Source of the DNA: Mesorhizobium escarrei
Lineage (GTDB): Bacteria; Pseudomonadota; Alphaproteobacteria; Rhizobiales; Rhizobiaceae
DNA length: 64,000 nt
Assembly (NCBI RefSeq): GCF_935825525.1
Contig: NZ_CAKXZT010000174.1
Coordinates: 31,430-95,429 of the forward strand
Direction: 5' to 3'
A model generated the notes under the pieces. It had not been told where the DNA came from and ran no database searches. It saw only the letters and a program-made list of their open reading frames with translations. This document shows, one piece after another, positions 47,384 through 57,615 of the stretch. The translations under genes and the position numbers were made by a program. Position 1 is the stretch's first letter, and every line of letters starts with the position of its first letter.

Positions 47384-47420
47384 TGTGCGCAATTGCCTGT
47401 CGCCTGAGCAATTGCTTAGG
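47384..47420. promoter_or_regulatory. SorC-type operator in front of the regulator gene
   Basis: CCTGAGCAATTGCTTAGG (47403-47420) has 10 bp of perfect dyad (AGCAATTGCT) flanked by CCT/AGG. A related half site, TGCGCAATTGCC, lies at 47385-47396. The core matches the site at 44959-44974. It also sits 160 bases before the HAD gene start on the other strand, so it could control that gene as well. Confidence 0.7.
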
Positions 47421-47579
47421 TAGGTACTCGATGTGCCTGTGGTGCTTCCAGTGGATAATGTAGCCAAACAATTTTCGAAGTCCGGCAATTTTTGAAGTCT
47501 TGCGATGTCGGTGCGGGCAGGCGCGGCGGTTTATCTCCCGACGCAAACCCTTTAAGGGATTCGGACAAAGGAGCCTCGC

Positions 47580-48212
47580 ATGACGCCGAAAGCGGTTTTC
47601 TGGGACATGGACGGAACGCTGGTCGACAGCGAACCATTGCACGAGGCGGCGCTGATAGCGGCGCTGCACAGCGTCGGCATCGCGGCGCCGGCCAACCTGC
47701 ATGAACGGGTGCTCGGCATCGCCGCATGGCCGGTCTACGAGATGCTGCGCGACGAGTTCGGCCTAGACCTGCCGTTCGACGACTGGATCGTGCGCAAATA
47801 CGACCACTACCTGCCGATGGCTGAGACGCTGAAGCCGCGCCCCGGCGCGATCGAGTCCTACAACGAACTGCGTGCGCTTGGCGTGGCGCAAGCGGTGGTG
47901 TCCAATTCCGACCGGCTGGTCGTCGACGCCAATCTGCGCATGGTCGGTCTTTTCTATCCCGGCATGAAGACGATCAGCCGCAACGACGTGCGCGAAGGCA
48001 AGCCGCATGCCGAACCTTTTTTGCGCGCCGCATGGCTGGCCGGTGTCGATCCGGCCGATGCCATGGCCGTCGAGGACAGCGTGACCGGCGCCACGGCGGC
48101 ATTGGCGGCGGGGATGAGGACGATCTTCTGGCCGGAAGCGCCCATGGCGGGGCCGCCCGGCGCGATCGTCATCAACAGCGCCGACGAATTGCGGGGTGAA
48201 CTCGGGCTTTAA
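47580..48212 (+). CDS. HAD family hydrolase, divergent from the SorC regulator
   Basis: This 210-residue HAD hydrolase (subfamily IA, beta-phosphoglucomutase/YniC-like) has WDMDGTLVDSEPLHEAAL (Asp9, Asp11), AVVSNSDRLVVDANL, the Lys in REGKPHAEPFLRAA and VEDSVTGATAALAAGM. A sugar phosphate phosphatase role is likely. AAGGAG precedes the ATG. It shares the operator-bearing region with the SorC regulator and could belong to the same regulon. Confidence 0.87.
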   Translation: MTPKAVFWDMDGTLVDSEPLHEAALIAALHSVGIAAPANLHERVLGIAAWPVYEMLRDEFGLDLPFDDWIVRKYDHYLPMAETLKPRPGAIESYNELRALGVAQAVVSNSDRLVVDANLRMVGLFYPGMKTISRNDVREGKPHAEPFLRAAWLAGVDPADAMAVEDSVTGATAALAAGMRTIFWPEAPMAGPPGAIVINSADELRGELGL

Positions 48213-48240
48213 GATTGGGGAAACCGGCGATCAGAGCGTC

Positions 48241-48268
48241 CTTCTCCCCGTCACTATACGGGGAGAAG
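48241..48268. terminator. Palindromic repeat hairpin between convergent genes
   Basis: CTTCTCCCCGT (48241-48251) pairs with ACGGGGAGAAG (48258-48268) over CACTAT. It lies between the convergent ends of the HAD gene (48212) and the aldolase gene (48273). It is identical in its stem to the copy inside the Mo hydroxylase gene. It can end both transcripts, but has no long T run. Confidence 0.55.
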
Positions 48269-48272
48269 GTGC

Positions 48273-49040
48273 TCAGTTCCGGTAGACCGGCTCCTGCTCG
48301 TCGAGGATCGCCTTCAGTTCGGACAGGTGCCGTTCGGCCTGGCCGGGATAATCTTCCTGCTCCGCTGCTGCCTTCTCGGCGATTTCATCCGACAGGACAC
48401 GCAGCGGACGGCCGGTCCACAGCGCCTTGATGTAGGTCTCGGCGGCGCGTTCGAAATAGAACATGCGGTTGAAGGTGTCGGCGACGGTATCGCCGATGAT
48501 CAGCACGCCATGGTTGCCCATGACCATCACCTTGACCTTCGGATCGGTGAGCAGCTGCGAGCAGCGTTCGCCCTCTTCCTCGAAGGCGAGCCCACCATAA
48601 TGGCCGTCGATGACGTGGCGGTTGAAGAAGATCGCCGAGTTCTGGTCGATCGGCGGTAGCGTCGAGTCGGCCAGCGAAGCGAGAACCGTGGCGTGGATCG
48701 AATGCACATGCATGACGCAGCGCGCATGACGCACATTGCGATGGATGGCGCCGTGCAGGCCCCATGCCGTCGGGTCAGGTGCATTCGGGCCGGAGAGCGT
48801 ATCGGGATCGTTGGCGTCGATCAGCAGCAGGTCGCTCGCCTTGATGCGTGAGAAATGCACCTGGTTGGGATTCATCAGGAATTGCGAGCCGTCATCGTTG
48901 ACGGCCAGCGAGAAGTGATTGGCCACCGCTTCATGCATGTTGAGCCGCGCCGTCCAGCGGAAGGCGCAGGCCAGATCGACGCGTTCCTCGTAGAAGGGCA
49001 GGTTGGTCATCATTTCCTTCTGCAGGCGGGCGATGCTCAT
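48273..49040 (-). CDS. Class II aldolase/adducin family protein
   Basis: The product is 255 residues. It has the class II aldolase zinc ligands CVMHVHSIHA (His-x-His) and VMGNHGVLIIGDTV (third His), with LNMHEAVANHFSLAV and HFSRIKASDLLLID at the N-terminal half. Members cleave or epimerise sugar phosphates or act as decarboxylases; this long variant has no assigned substrate. It is near, but not part of, the urease operon (85 bases after its start). Confidence 0.85.
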   Translation of the reverse strand: MSIARLQKEMMTNLPFYEERVDLACAFRWTARLNMHEAVANHFSLAVNDDGSQFLMNPNQVHFSRIKASDLLLIDANDPDTLSGPNAPDPTAWGLHGAIHRNVRHARCVMHVHSIHATVLASLADSTLPPIDQNSAIFFNRHVIDGHYGGLAFEEEGERCSQLLTDPKVKVMVMGNHGVLIIGDTVADTFNRMFYFERAAETYIKALWTGRPLRVLSDEIAEKAAAEQEDYPGQAERHLSELKAILDEQEPVYRN

Positions 49041-49125
49041 CGAAAACCTCCGTGAAAGAAGTAAGGATGCCGCGCGCCGCTGATGCGCGCAACCGGTTTC
49101 GTTTGGTGCAGACGAGCGCTTTGCC

Positions 49126-49763
<638 letters not shown>

Positions 49764-49767
<4 letters not shown>

Positions 49768-50204
49768 GCGACGAACTCCGTGATGGCAAGCACTGCAAAG
49801 CCGAGCCCTACAACCAGGCAGAGCGGCGAATAATAGCTGACATCGAGCCGCGCGAAAGGCTGTTCCGGTGCCAGCCGGCGCCACCACGGCGTGAAACCGG
49901 CAATGCCGCGCCCCAGGAAGACCAGCGCGATGAGCAGCGCCGTCGCGGCGAGCCCGGCCTTGGGAAAGGGCGTGGCAAACACGCCTTCGAGCGCCATCGG
50001 CCACAGCGTCGCCAGGCCGAGGCAGGCGGCGACGGCGAAGCTGGCGAAGGGCGCCGGCATTTCGTCGACGCCGCGAATGCCGACCACCGCGCGGGCGCAG
50101 GAGGCAGCGTCCGTGCCCGGCCAGATGCCGCCAATGCCCCAATAGACATGCAGCGTGGTGATCACAAGCAGCACGAACGAGAGCGCGAAGGCGAGGACGA
50201 TCAT
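49764..50204 (-). CDS. DUF3995 membrane protein within the urease operon
   Basis: This 146-residue protein has four hydrophobic segments and begins MIVLAFALSFVLLVITTLHVYWGIGGIWPGTD, the DUF3995 signature (LHxYWAxGGxWP). It continues with VVGIRGVDEMPAPFASFAVAACLG. The function of the family is unknown. It is joined to ureF and ureG by four-base overlaps on both sides, so it is co-translated with the accessory genes. A role linked to nickel or urea is possible but unproven. Confidence 0.8.
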
Positions 50205-50872
50205 GAGCGGAACAGCCGCGAATATTGCGTTTCGTGCTTCATCGCCATGACATCCGAGACGAAGGCGCAGCCGCCGAGATCGTCCAGCGTCGAGGCGACA
50301 GCGCGGGCGGCAGTTTCCAACGCCAGCGGCTCGAAGCCGACGAGCAGCGTGGTGGCGCCGGTCTGGCCGACGACGCCGAGCCGGATCGCGGCCTGGACGA
50401 GATTGGAGAAGAAGCTGTGCAGGAAGGCCGACAGCGCGTCCTGCAGGGCAATGGCGTTGCCGCCGGCAGTTGCGCCGACTGCGACGCAATAGGGGCACTC
50501 GGCCGGCAGACGGTCCAGCACCTGACACGGCCAGGCCGATGCCGCTTTCAGGAAGGCGGCGCCCTGCAGCATGGTCTCGGTGTGGCGCTCGCGCGAGCCG
50601 GCCAAGGCCTCGGCGAGGGCGGCGATCTCGGCGAGATCGCCGGCTTGGCGGGCGCGCCGCCAGCTTTCGGCAAACAGCACGGCATCGTTCCAGCCCGAGC
50701 CGATCTCGACCAGCGTCTCCAGCCATGCGGCGAGGTCTGTGCTGTCGGCGACCAGCCCGGCGTGCACGGCTTGTTCGAGACCATGGCTGTAGGAAAAACC
50801 GCCGACCGGGAAGGCAGGCGACAGCCACGCCATCAAACGCAACAAAGCGACGTTGGAAGGCTGGTCAGCCAT
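50201..50872 (-). CDS. ureF: Urease accessory protein UreF
   Basis: The product is 223 residues and all-helical in pattern: LLRLMAWLSPAFPVGGFSYSHGLEQAVHAGLVAD (the UreF N-terminal signature), then LFAESWRRARQAGDLAEIAALAEALAGSRERHTETMLQGAAFL and QTGATTLLVGFEPL. UreF works with UreD and UreG in nickel insertion. ATG 50872 overlaps the end of ureE by eight bases. Confidence 0.95.
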   Translation of the reverse strand: MADQPSNVALLRLMAWLSPAFPVGGFSYSHGLEQAVHAGLVADSTDLAAWLETLVEIGSGWNDAVLFAESWRRARQAGDLAEIAALAEALAGSRERHTETMLQGAAFLKAASAWPCQVLDRLPAECPYCVAVGATAGGNAIALQDALSAFLHSFFSNLVQAAIRLGVVGQTGATTLLVGFEPLALETAARAVASTLDDLGGCAFVSDVMAMKHETQYSRLFRS

Positions 50873-51440
50873 GGTCGTGGGAATGGCTGTGGGAATGCGA
50901 TTCGCTATGGGTTTGGGGATGCGACCCGGCATGGCTGTGCGCATGCGCCTCGGCATGGGCATGGCCGTGACTGTGCCCGGAATAGGCGCCGCGCAGCGGC
51001 TTGAACGGTTCGGAAACATCGCGCACGGTCGCACCCAGCCCCTCCAGCATCGCCTTGATGACGTGGTCGCGCAGGATGAGGATGCGGTTAGCCTCGACGG
51101 CAGCGGCGAGGTGGCGGTTGCCGATGTGCCAGGCAAGCTCGGCCAGATGGACAGGGCCGCTGGCACGGATATCGTAGAGCGGCTCCTCGGCCGCAATGAT
51201 CTCGATGTGGCGGCCATCCTCCAGCACCAGCCGGTCGCCATCGTTCAAGGCCACCGGTTCGGGCAGGTCGACCAGCACTCTATCGCTACGGGCCGTTTCG
51301 ATGGCGCGGCGGCGCAGATGCCGCTCGTCATGGACCAGCACCGCACGATCATACGGGGTGACCGCTCCCGCTTCGCCGGCGCTGAGGACCGAGACGGCAC
51401 GCGGGAACTTGGTGAAATCGGTGCGGATGTCGAGCTTCAT
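50865..51440 (-). CDS. ureE: Urease accessory nickel metallochaperone UreE
   Basis: This 191-residue protein has the UreE peptide-binding domain (residues 1-70, ending in DRLVLEDGRHIEII) and metal-binding domain (HLAELAWHIGNRHLAAAVEANRILILRDHVI). The C-terminal tail (about 155-191) contains about fifteen His residues in alternation with Ser, Ala and Gly, typical of nickel-storing UreE. It delivers nickel to UreG. Confidence 0.95.
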   Translation of the reverse strand: MKLDIRTDFTKFPRAVSVLSAGEAGAVTPYDRAVLVHDERHLRRRAIETARSDRVLVDLPEPVALNDGDRLVLEDGRHIEIIAAEEPLYDIRASGPVHLAELAWHIGNRHLAAAVEANRILILRDHVIKAMLEGLGATVRDVSEPFKPLRGAYSGHSHGHAHAEAHAHSHAGSHPQTHSESHSHSHSHDHG

Positions 51441-51497
51441 GTAAAAACTGCCTCTCCCAACAAGCGTAGCCTATCGCGTCCGCCGCCCCAATGGTGC

Positions 51498-52091
51498 TCA
51501 AACGATCGTGTCGAAGAGCCGCAGGATGAACAATACCTGGTAGACGAGCGCGGCGGCGACAAAGGCGATGTGAAAGCGACGATCGCCGACCAGTATCGCG
51601 ATGACGCGAAGCGTGACGAACACCGGCGTGCGGAACAAATATTCGACGCCGAAGCGGGCGAAATGCTCCGGCCCTTTCAGCAGCGTATCGATCACGTCGA
51701 GCAGATAGGTCGCCGCCAGCAAGCCGAAGAACCAGGCGCGACGTGAATAGAAAAAATCCTCGTAGCTGGTGTAGTCCAGCATCGAGTCCGGAAACAGCAG
51801 CGCGCAGAGCAGGAACAGCGTGACGGCGTAGAAGATGATGAAAAGGTATTTTCCGAAGGTCCAGGTCTCGATCTGGAACAGGCCGAACTCCCACCACCAG
51901 AAATGCACCAGCATCAAAAGCACCGACACAACCCAGGCCAGATGCACCGAATAGAGCCGGTATTGGCCCGGATGCTGGACGATGCGGGCCAGCCCCGACA
52001 GCAGCCGGGTGACGCCAAGGCCGATCACCATGCCCATGACGATGCGGATATGCGGGAAGATGTCGTGGGCGGAGACTAGTTGTTGCTCCAT
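51498..52091 (-). CDS. Multi-pass membrane protein of unknown function in the urease region
   Basis: The product is 197 residues and contains five or six hydrophobic segments: MGMVIGLGVTRLLSGLARIV, LYSVHLAWVVSVLLMLVHFWWWEFGLF, KYLFIIFYAVTLFLLCALLFPDSM, AWFFGLLAATYLLDVIDTLL and FHIAFVAAALVYQVLFIL. I do not recognise the family. There is no signal for metal binding. It lies between ureE and a DUF29 gene on the same strand, 57 bases before ureE. It may be an unrelated insertion into the urease region. Confidence 0.65.
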   Translation of the reverse strand: MEQQLVSAHDIFPHIRIVMGMVIGLGVTRLLSGLARIVQHPGQYRLYSVHLAWVVSVLLMLVHFWWWEFGLFQIETWTFGKYLFIIFYAVTLFLLCALLFPDSMLDYTSYEDFFYSRRAWFFGLLAATYLLDVIDTLLKGPEHFARFGVEYLFRTPVFVTLRVIAILVGDRRFHIAFVAAALVYQVLFILRLFDTIV

Positions 52092-52129
52092 AAGCGGTAA
52101 GGAAGGCTATTCAACGCTGGAGTGATAGT

Positions 52130-52624
52130 TCATTCGCGAACAAGCTGGTCCGACGTCCATGGAGCGCCGGGGAAAAAATCGTGATCCAGCAGGTCTGCAA
52201 TCTGATAGGGACAATCGGTAGGAAAATCCTTTTCGTTCAACCCTGTTTCGTCAGCCGCATTTAGCCTCGCCATCTTGAATTCCCGCATAAGCTGTTGTCC
52301 CGGATAGCCCTTCAAGCTTGGGCTTTCTTCAAGCAGGTTTTCGATCCGAAGGCGCTGCTCGCGGATTGTCAACAACCATCCCGTTTTGCGTTTTGCGGGC
52401 TGAAATTCCCATTTGAGAAGATGCAGCAGTAAAGTGCCCAGTCTCTTCGAAATTTCCCTCTTGTCGCTTCTCCCCAAGCTCTCGATCTCCTCCGCAAGAT
52501 TTTCGCGATCGAGGTCGGAAAGGCGACCTTCGCGCAGTAATGCGCCTTGTTCGGCACACCACTGAGCATAGTCGGTTTCGTAGGGTGTAGACTTATGCCG
52601 ACGCTGGATTTGGATCTTGTTCAT
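52130..52624 (-). CDS. DUF29 family protein
   Basis: The 164-residue product matches the DUF29 pattern: YETDYAQWCAEQGALLREGRLSDLDRENLAEEIESLGRSDKREI, then LGTLLLHLLKWEFQPAKR, SWLLTIREQRLRIENLLEESPSLK. DUF29 is common in alphaproteobacteria and cyanobacteria; its role is unknown, but some members lie in toxin-antitoxin-like or mobile contexts. ATG 52624 (MNKIQIQRRHKSTPYE) is the family-like start. It lies 64 bases downstream of ureC in the same direction. Confidence 0.85.
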   Translation of the reverse strand: MNKIQIQRRHKSTPYETDYAQWCAEQGALLREGRLSDLDRENLAEEIESLGRSDKREISKRLGTLLLHLLKWEFQPAKRKTGWLLTIREQRLRIENLLEESPSLKGYPGQQLMREFKMARLNAADETGLNEKDFPTDCPYQIADLLDHDFFPGAPWTSDQLVRE

Positions 52625-52688
52625 GACTGCATAATGCGCCGTTTTCGATGCCAAGCCAATCACTGGGTGAGACGGCTCAGATCCGGGA

Positions 52689-54401
<1,713 letters not shown>

Positions 54402-54416
54402 CAGCAATTGCTCCCG

Positions 54417-54478
54417 AAATACGGCCCCAAATACGGCCCAAGATACGGCCCAAGATACGGCCGGGGCGAAGCCCGGCC
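54417..54478. repeat. Four 12-bp tandem repeats plus hairpin upstream of ureC
   Basis: AAATACGGCCCC, AAATACGGCCCA, AGATACGGCCCA and AGATACGGCCGG stand at 54417-54464 with a strict 12-base period. They run into a hairpin whose 7-bp stem pairs 54459-54465 with 54472-54478 around GCGAAG. The array is 16 bases from the ureC start and in frame with it. Confidence 0.85.
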
Positions 54479-54604
54479 CCACATTGTCGCCATCCTATGG
54501 TCACGCAATGACCCGCTGGGCGACACCTTCCGATCCCATTTAACGTTTGAGGTGGCGAGGTCACCCCAAAACGACCGTTTGCCAATCGATGGAAAGGAAG
54601 TTTT

Positions 54605-54988
54605 ATGCGCAAGACGATATCTCTCGCAGCCGCCGCCACCCTCCTGCTCGCGACCGCTGCCAGCGCCCAGCAACAGCCTGCGCCGCAACCTAGCGAGCCG
54701 CCGGCTTCGCCCGCTCCCGCGGCGCCCGGCGCTCAGCCGCAAGCGCCAGCGATTCAGACCGTCAACGTCGTCGACATCGAGGAACTGCCGGAGGAAACGC
54801 AGACGAAGGTCAACGAAGTGATCGCCAAGCGCGGCGAGGATGGCCTGCAGAAATTGCGCAGCTCGATCGACGCGACGCCACAGGTCAAATCCGCGCTCGA
54901 AGCCAAGGGGCTGACCTCGGCGCAAGTGATCGCCGCCAGCATGGATGCCAATGGCTCGCTGACCTTGATCACCAAGAAAGCGAGCTGA
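54605..54988 (+). CDS. Secreted small protein of unknown function, between ureC and ureB
   Basis: The product is 127 residues. It begins with a signal peptide (MRKTISLAAAATLLLATAASA-QQ), then a Pro/Ala/Gln-rich stretch (about 22-50), and a compact C-terminal part: NVVDIEELPEETQTKVNEVIAKRGEDGLQKLRSS and TPQVKSALEAKGLTSAQVIAASM. It is probably periplasmic. No family was recognised. It lies on the strand opposite to the urease genes. Confidence 0.7.
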   Translation: MRKTISLAAAATLLLATAASAQQQPAPQPSEPPASPAPAAPGAQPQAPAIQTVNVVDIEELPEETQTKVNEVIAKRGEDGLQKLRSSIDATPQVKSALEAKGLTSAQVIAASMDANGSLTLITKKAS

Positions 54989-55114
54989 CGATGCGCCATG
55001 GCGGGCCGGCACGAGGCCGGCCTGCCGCATCGGGGAGGGAACCTTCGCAGGGCGGAAGACGTTTCCACTTTTTGGCCTAGAAACGAGTCTCGAAAGAGGC
55101 TCTGAGAGCGAGCG

Positions 55115-55609
55115 ATGGCGATCACCACTTTCCCCGACACCAGATGGCTGCATTTGATTGCCGCAACTGCGTTTCTTGCGGCGAGCGCTCCCCAGGCCGG
55201 GCTGAATGCGCAAGGCCTTGAGGGCCCTGAGACCCAGAACAAGATCATCGGCTCGGAGGTCGGCCAGGAAGAGACCAACACCGCTGTCGAGGCCGGCAAA
55301 GTCACTACCGCGATCGAGCGGACGCGTGAAAACATCGGCGCGGTGCGCAAGACATCCAAACTCGACAAGGTCGACATCGTGTTCCTTACCGACGCGGCGC
55401 GCACGGAAGGCGGGCTGCCGCCGGCGATCGAAAGCAAGGTCGAGCAGCATCAGGAGGACATTGCGGAACTGCGCGACGAGATCGAGGCGAACGCATTGCT
55501 GTTCAACGCCATCGACTCGCGACGCGTGCAGACCGAAGACGTTCTCGCCGTCGAATTCGACGACCCTGGCAAGGTCGTCATCTACGCGGCGGCCAAGCCG
55601 CCCGGCTGA
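55115..55609 (+). CDS. Possibly secreted protein of unknown function, between ureC and ureB
   Basis: The 164-residue product has an N-terminal hydrophobic segment (WLHLIAATAFLAASAPQAGL) that may be a signal peptide. The mature part is acidic and helical (NTAVEAGKVTTAIERTRENIGAVRKTSKLDKVDIVFLTD, EQHQEDIAELRDEIEANALLFNAIDSR), ending with an EDVLAVEFDDPGKVVIYA strand. No family was recognised. It follows the gene at 54605 in the same direction, 126 bases on, and both interrupt the urease genes. Confidence 0.65.
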   Translation: MAITTFPDTRWLHLIAATAFLAASAPQAGLNAQGLEGPETQNKIIGSEVGQEETNTAVEAGKVTTAIERTRENIGAVRKTSKLDKVDIVFLTDAARTEGGLPPAIESKVEQHQEDIAELRDEIEANALLFNAIDSRRVQTEDVLAVEFDDPGKVVIYAAAKPPG

Positions 55610-55656
55610 GCCGAAACTGCTCGACGCTCTGGATCGCACAACGCGCCCATGCGATC

Positions 55657-55962
55657 TCACAACGCGCCCATGATTTTCTGCTGGAACCCGTAGACCTCGC
55701 GCTTGCCGCCGAGCGGCACCAAGGTGACGTCGCGCTCCTGGCCGGGCTCGAAGCGCATCGCCGTGCCGGCGGCAATGTCGAGGCGCATGCCGCGCGCCTT
55801 GTCGCGATCGAATTTCAGCCCCTCATTGGTCTCGAAGAAGTGATAGTGGCTGCCGACCTGGATCGGCCGGTCGCCGCTGTTGGCCACTTTCATGGTGACG
55901 GTCGGCTGGCCCTTGTTGAGCTCGATCTCGCCGCCTGCCGTGATGATTTCGCCCGGGATCAT
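55657..55962 (-). CDS. ureB: Urease beta subunit UreB
   Basis: This 101-residue protein shows the UreB pattern: MIPGEIITAGGEIELNKGQPTVTMKVANSGDRPIQVGSHYHFFETN, RLDIAAGTAMRFEPGQERDVTLVPLGGKREVYGF. It is the small structural subunit of urease. ATG 55962 was chosen as the typical MIPGEI start; a GTG at 55971 is also in frame within the Shine-Dalgarno-like AAGGTGAGG. Its start is only five bases from the ureA stop. Confidence 0.96.
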   Translation of the reverse strand: MIPGEIITAGGEIELNKGQPTVTMKVANSGDRPIQVGSHYHFFETNEGLKFDRDKARGMRLDIAAGTAMRFEPGQERDVTLVPLGGKREVYGFQQKIMGAL

Positions 55963-55967
55963 CGCCC

Positions 55968-56270
55968 TCACCTTATCGGCTCGTGCACGGTCACCAGCTT
56001 GGTGCCGTCGGGAAACGTCGCCTCGACCTGGACGTCGTGGATCATCTCGGCGATGCCCTCCATCACCTGAGCGCGGCTGACGACGTGGGCGCCGGCCTCC
56101 ATCAGCTCGGCGACCTGGCGGCCGTCGCGGGCGCCCTCGACGACGAAGTCGGTGATCAGCGCGATCGCCTCCGGGTGATTGAGCTTGACGCCGCGCTCGA
56201 GTCGCTTGCGCGCCACAATCGCCGCCATGGCGATGAGCAGCTTGTCCTTTTCCCTTGGCGTCAGGTTCAT
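55968..56270 (-). CDS. ureA: Urease gamma subunit UreA
   Basis: The product is 100 residues, exactly the family length: MNLTPREKDKLLIAMAAIVARKRLERGVKLNHPEAIALITDFVVEGARDGRQVAELME, ending in EATFPDGTKLVTVHEPIR. It is the smallest structural subunit. ATG 56270 is the conserved start. It stands between ureD and ureB. Confidence 0.97.
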   Translation of the reverse strand: MNLTPREKDKLLIAMAAIVARKRLERGVKLNHPEAIALITDFVVEGARDGRQVAELMEAGAHVVSRAQVMEGIAEMIHDVQVEATFPDGTKLVTVHEPIR

Positions 56271-56313
56271 GCGTTTCCCTAGGATGGCGTAACTTGCAAT
56301 GGTGTAATCGGAA

Positions 56314-57153
56314 TCAGAGTGACCATAATTTGGGCAGACCCGCCCGCCCGTTGAGCAATTCGACAAGCGGAACCAGCCGCTTGCGGAGCTGGTAGCCGTC
56401 CTCGGCAAACAGCCTCGCAAGAAGCTTGCCAGATTTCTTCACACTCCAGACGCTGGCGTCGCCCTGGCCGCCGATGATCTCCCGCGCCGGATCGAGCAAG
56501 GCCTCGACTCGCGGCGAGATCATCAGCACCGTCGCTAGGGCGATGGCGCCGCCGGCCACGGCCGAACCGCCCAGAATCGCGGCAATGTCGGGCCCGATGC
56601 GGAAATCCTCGGCATGAACCAGCGCTCCGTCCTGGCTGACGCGCCAGCGGTCGTGGAAATTGCCGTGCGCCGCGCGTTCGCCCATGGCGAGGCGGCCGAA
56701 GACGGTCGCCTCGAGCACCAGCGCCTCGGCACCGGCGGCAAGCTCGAGGTCGAGCCTGCGGGCAAAGGCCGATCGATCAAAGACGATGGTTTCCTGCGGC
56801 AGCCAGGCGATGCGGCCGCCAGCGCCGACGGTCAGCTTCACCCGCACCTCGGCACGATCGGCTGCGGCGCGGTAGATTTTCTCGCAGGCCTGGGTGGTTA
56901 TGGTGGCGCAGGCGCCGGCGCCGACATCGATGTCCCAGCCGAGGCGGTCGCCGCCGGTCAGCCCGCCGGCGGTGTTGATCAGCACGGCTTCGAGCGGATC
57001 GGCCGAGACGGCCGGCATGCGGATCTTGGCGGAACCATCCTGATAAAGCCGCCGAAGACGCGTGCGGCCGCCATTCCTGTCACAGGCAAGCCGCGCCGTT
57101 CCGGCGACGCGCTGGGCCGGCGGGAAGGTCAGGCCATTTTCGATCATATCCAT
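56314..57153 (-). CDS. ureD: Urease accessory protein UreD
   Basis: This 279-residue protein has the UreD pattern: AVLINTAGGLTGGDRLGWDIDVGAGACATITTQACEKIYRA, WLPQETIVFDRSAF, LVLEATVFGRLAMGE. UreD is the scaffold that brings UreF and UreG to apo-urease. The start is uncertain: ATGs at 57153 and 57147 fit, and the frame stays open to 57210. It is the first gene of the urease operon and diverges from the ACP gene at 57358. Confidence 0.94.
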   Translation of the reverse strand: MDMIENGLTFPPAQRVAGTARLACDRNGGRTRLRRLYQDGSAKIRMPAVSADPLEAVLINTAGGLTGGDRLGWDIDVGAGACATITTQACEKIYRAAADRAEVRVKLTVGAGGRIAWLPQETIVFDRSAFARRLDLELAAGAEALVLEATVFGRLAMGERAAHGNFHDRWRVSQDGALVHAEDFRIGPDIAAILGGSAVAGGAIALATVLMISPRVEALLDPAREIIGGQGDASVWSVKKSGKLLARLFAEDGYQLRKRLVPLVELLNGRAGLPKLWSL

Positions 57154-57357
57154 GGCGCCAACGATAACCACAGCGCCGGCTTTGTCGACATATAGCTTGT
57201 TGCTTGACAACGTTTCGGTTTCTATAGAGGAGCCGTCTTGGTACGGTCACACAGCGCCTGGCGGCCATAAAAGGCGACGGTGACGATCTGGACCTGGGGA
57301 AAAACAGGCGCCGATCAGTTGGCGTCGAGAAACGACAAGGGTTGGGGAAGGAACCGA
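57154..57357. promoter_or_regulatory. Divergent promoter region of the urease and ACP/ketosynthase genes
   Basis: The 204-bp gap must drive ureD leftward and the ACP gene rightward. A TTGACA at 57204-57209 points right, but no good -10 lies 16-18 bases after it. No nod box was recognised. Confidence 0.35.
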
Positions 57358-57615
57358 ATGGCTGACCAGCTGGCAACGGACATCATCGCGAAAATCAAAG
57401 CTCATGCCGAGCCCGGTGGCGAAGAAATCACCACCAGCACCGAACTGACCTCACTTGGCATCCATTCGCTGGAACTGACGGAGATCATCTTCGATCTCGA
57501 GGAACAGTATGGCATCGAGATCGAGATGAACACGGTCGATGCCTGGAGCAATTTGAAGAACGTCGGCGACATGGTCGAGGCGGTTCGCGAACTGATCGCG
57601 AAAAAGCCTGACTGA
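57358..57615 (+). CDS. Acyl carrier protein (NodF-like, specialised)
   Basis: The product is 85 residues with an ACP fold: MADQLATDIIAKIKAHAEPG, the attachment region LGIHSLELTEI in which Ser37 takes phosphopantetheine, and FDLEEQYGIEIEM. The usual D-S-L is H-S-L here, as in specialised rather than housekeeping ACPs; it is not the essential AcpP. GGGGAAGGAA precedes the ATG. The next gene, a ketosynthase, starts at the base after its stop codon, so the two are one unit like nodFE. Confidence 0.85.
   Translation: MADQLATDIIAKIKAHAEPGGEEITTSTELTSLGIHSLELTEIIFDLEEQYGIEIEMNTVDAWSNLKNVGDMVEAVRELIAKKPD

Noticed and set aside
48273..49040. Class II aldolase as part of the urease operon
   Set aside because: It lies downstream of ureG in the same direction but 85 bases apart, with no functional link and its own sugar-type chemistry.
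57204..57232. TTGACA at 57204 as promoter of the ACP/ketosynthase genes
   Set aside because: No acceptable -10 lies 15-19 bases downstream (GAGGAG there), so it is not reported as a promoter by itself.
57154..57357. nod box before the NodFE-like pair
   Set aside because: I looked for the conserved nod-box blocks and their spacing and did not see them, so nodulation control is not claimed.
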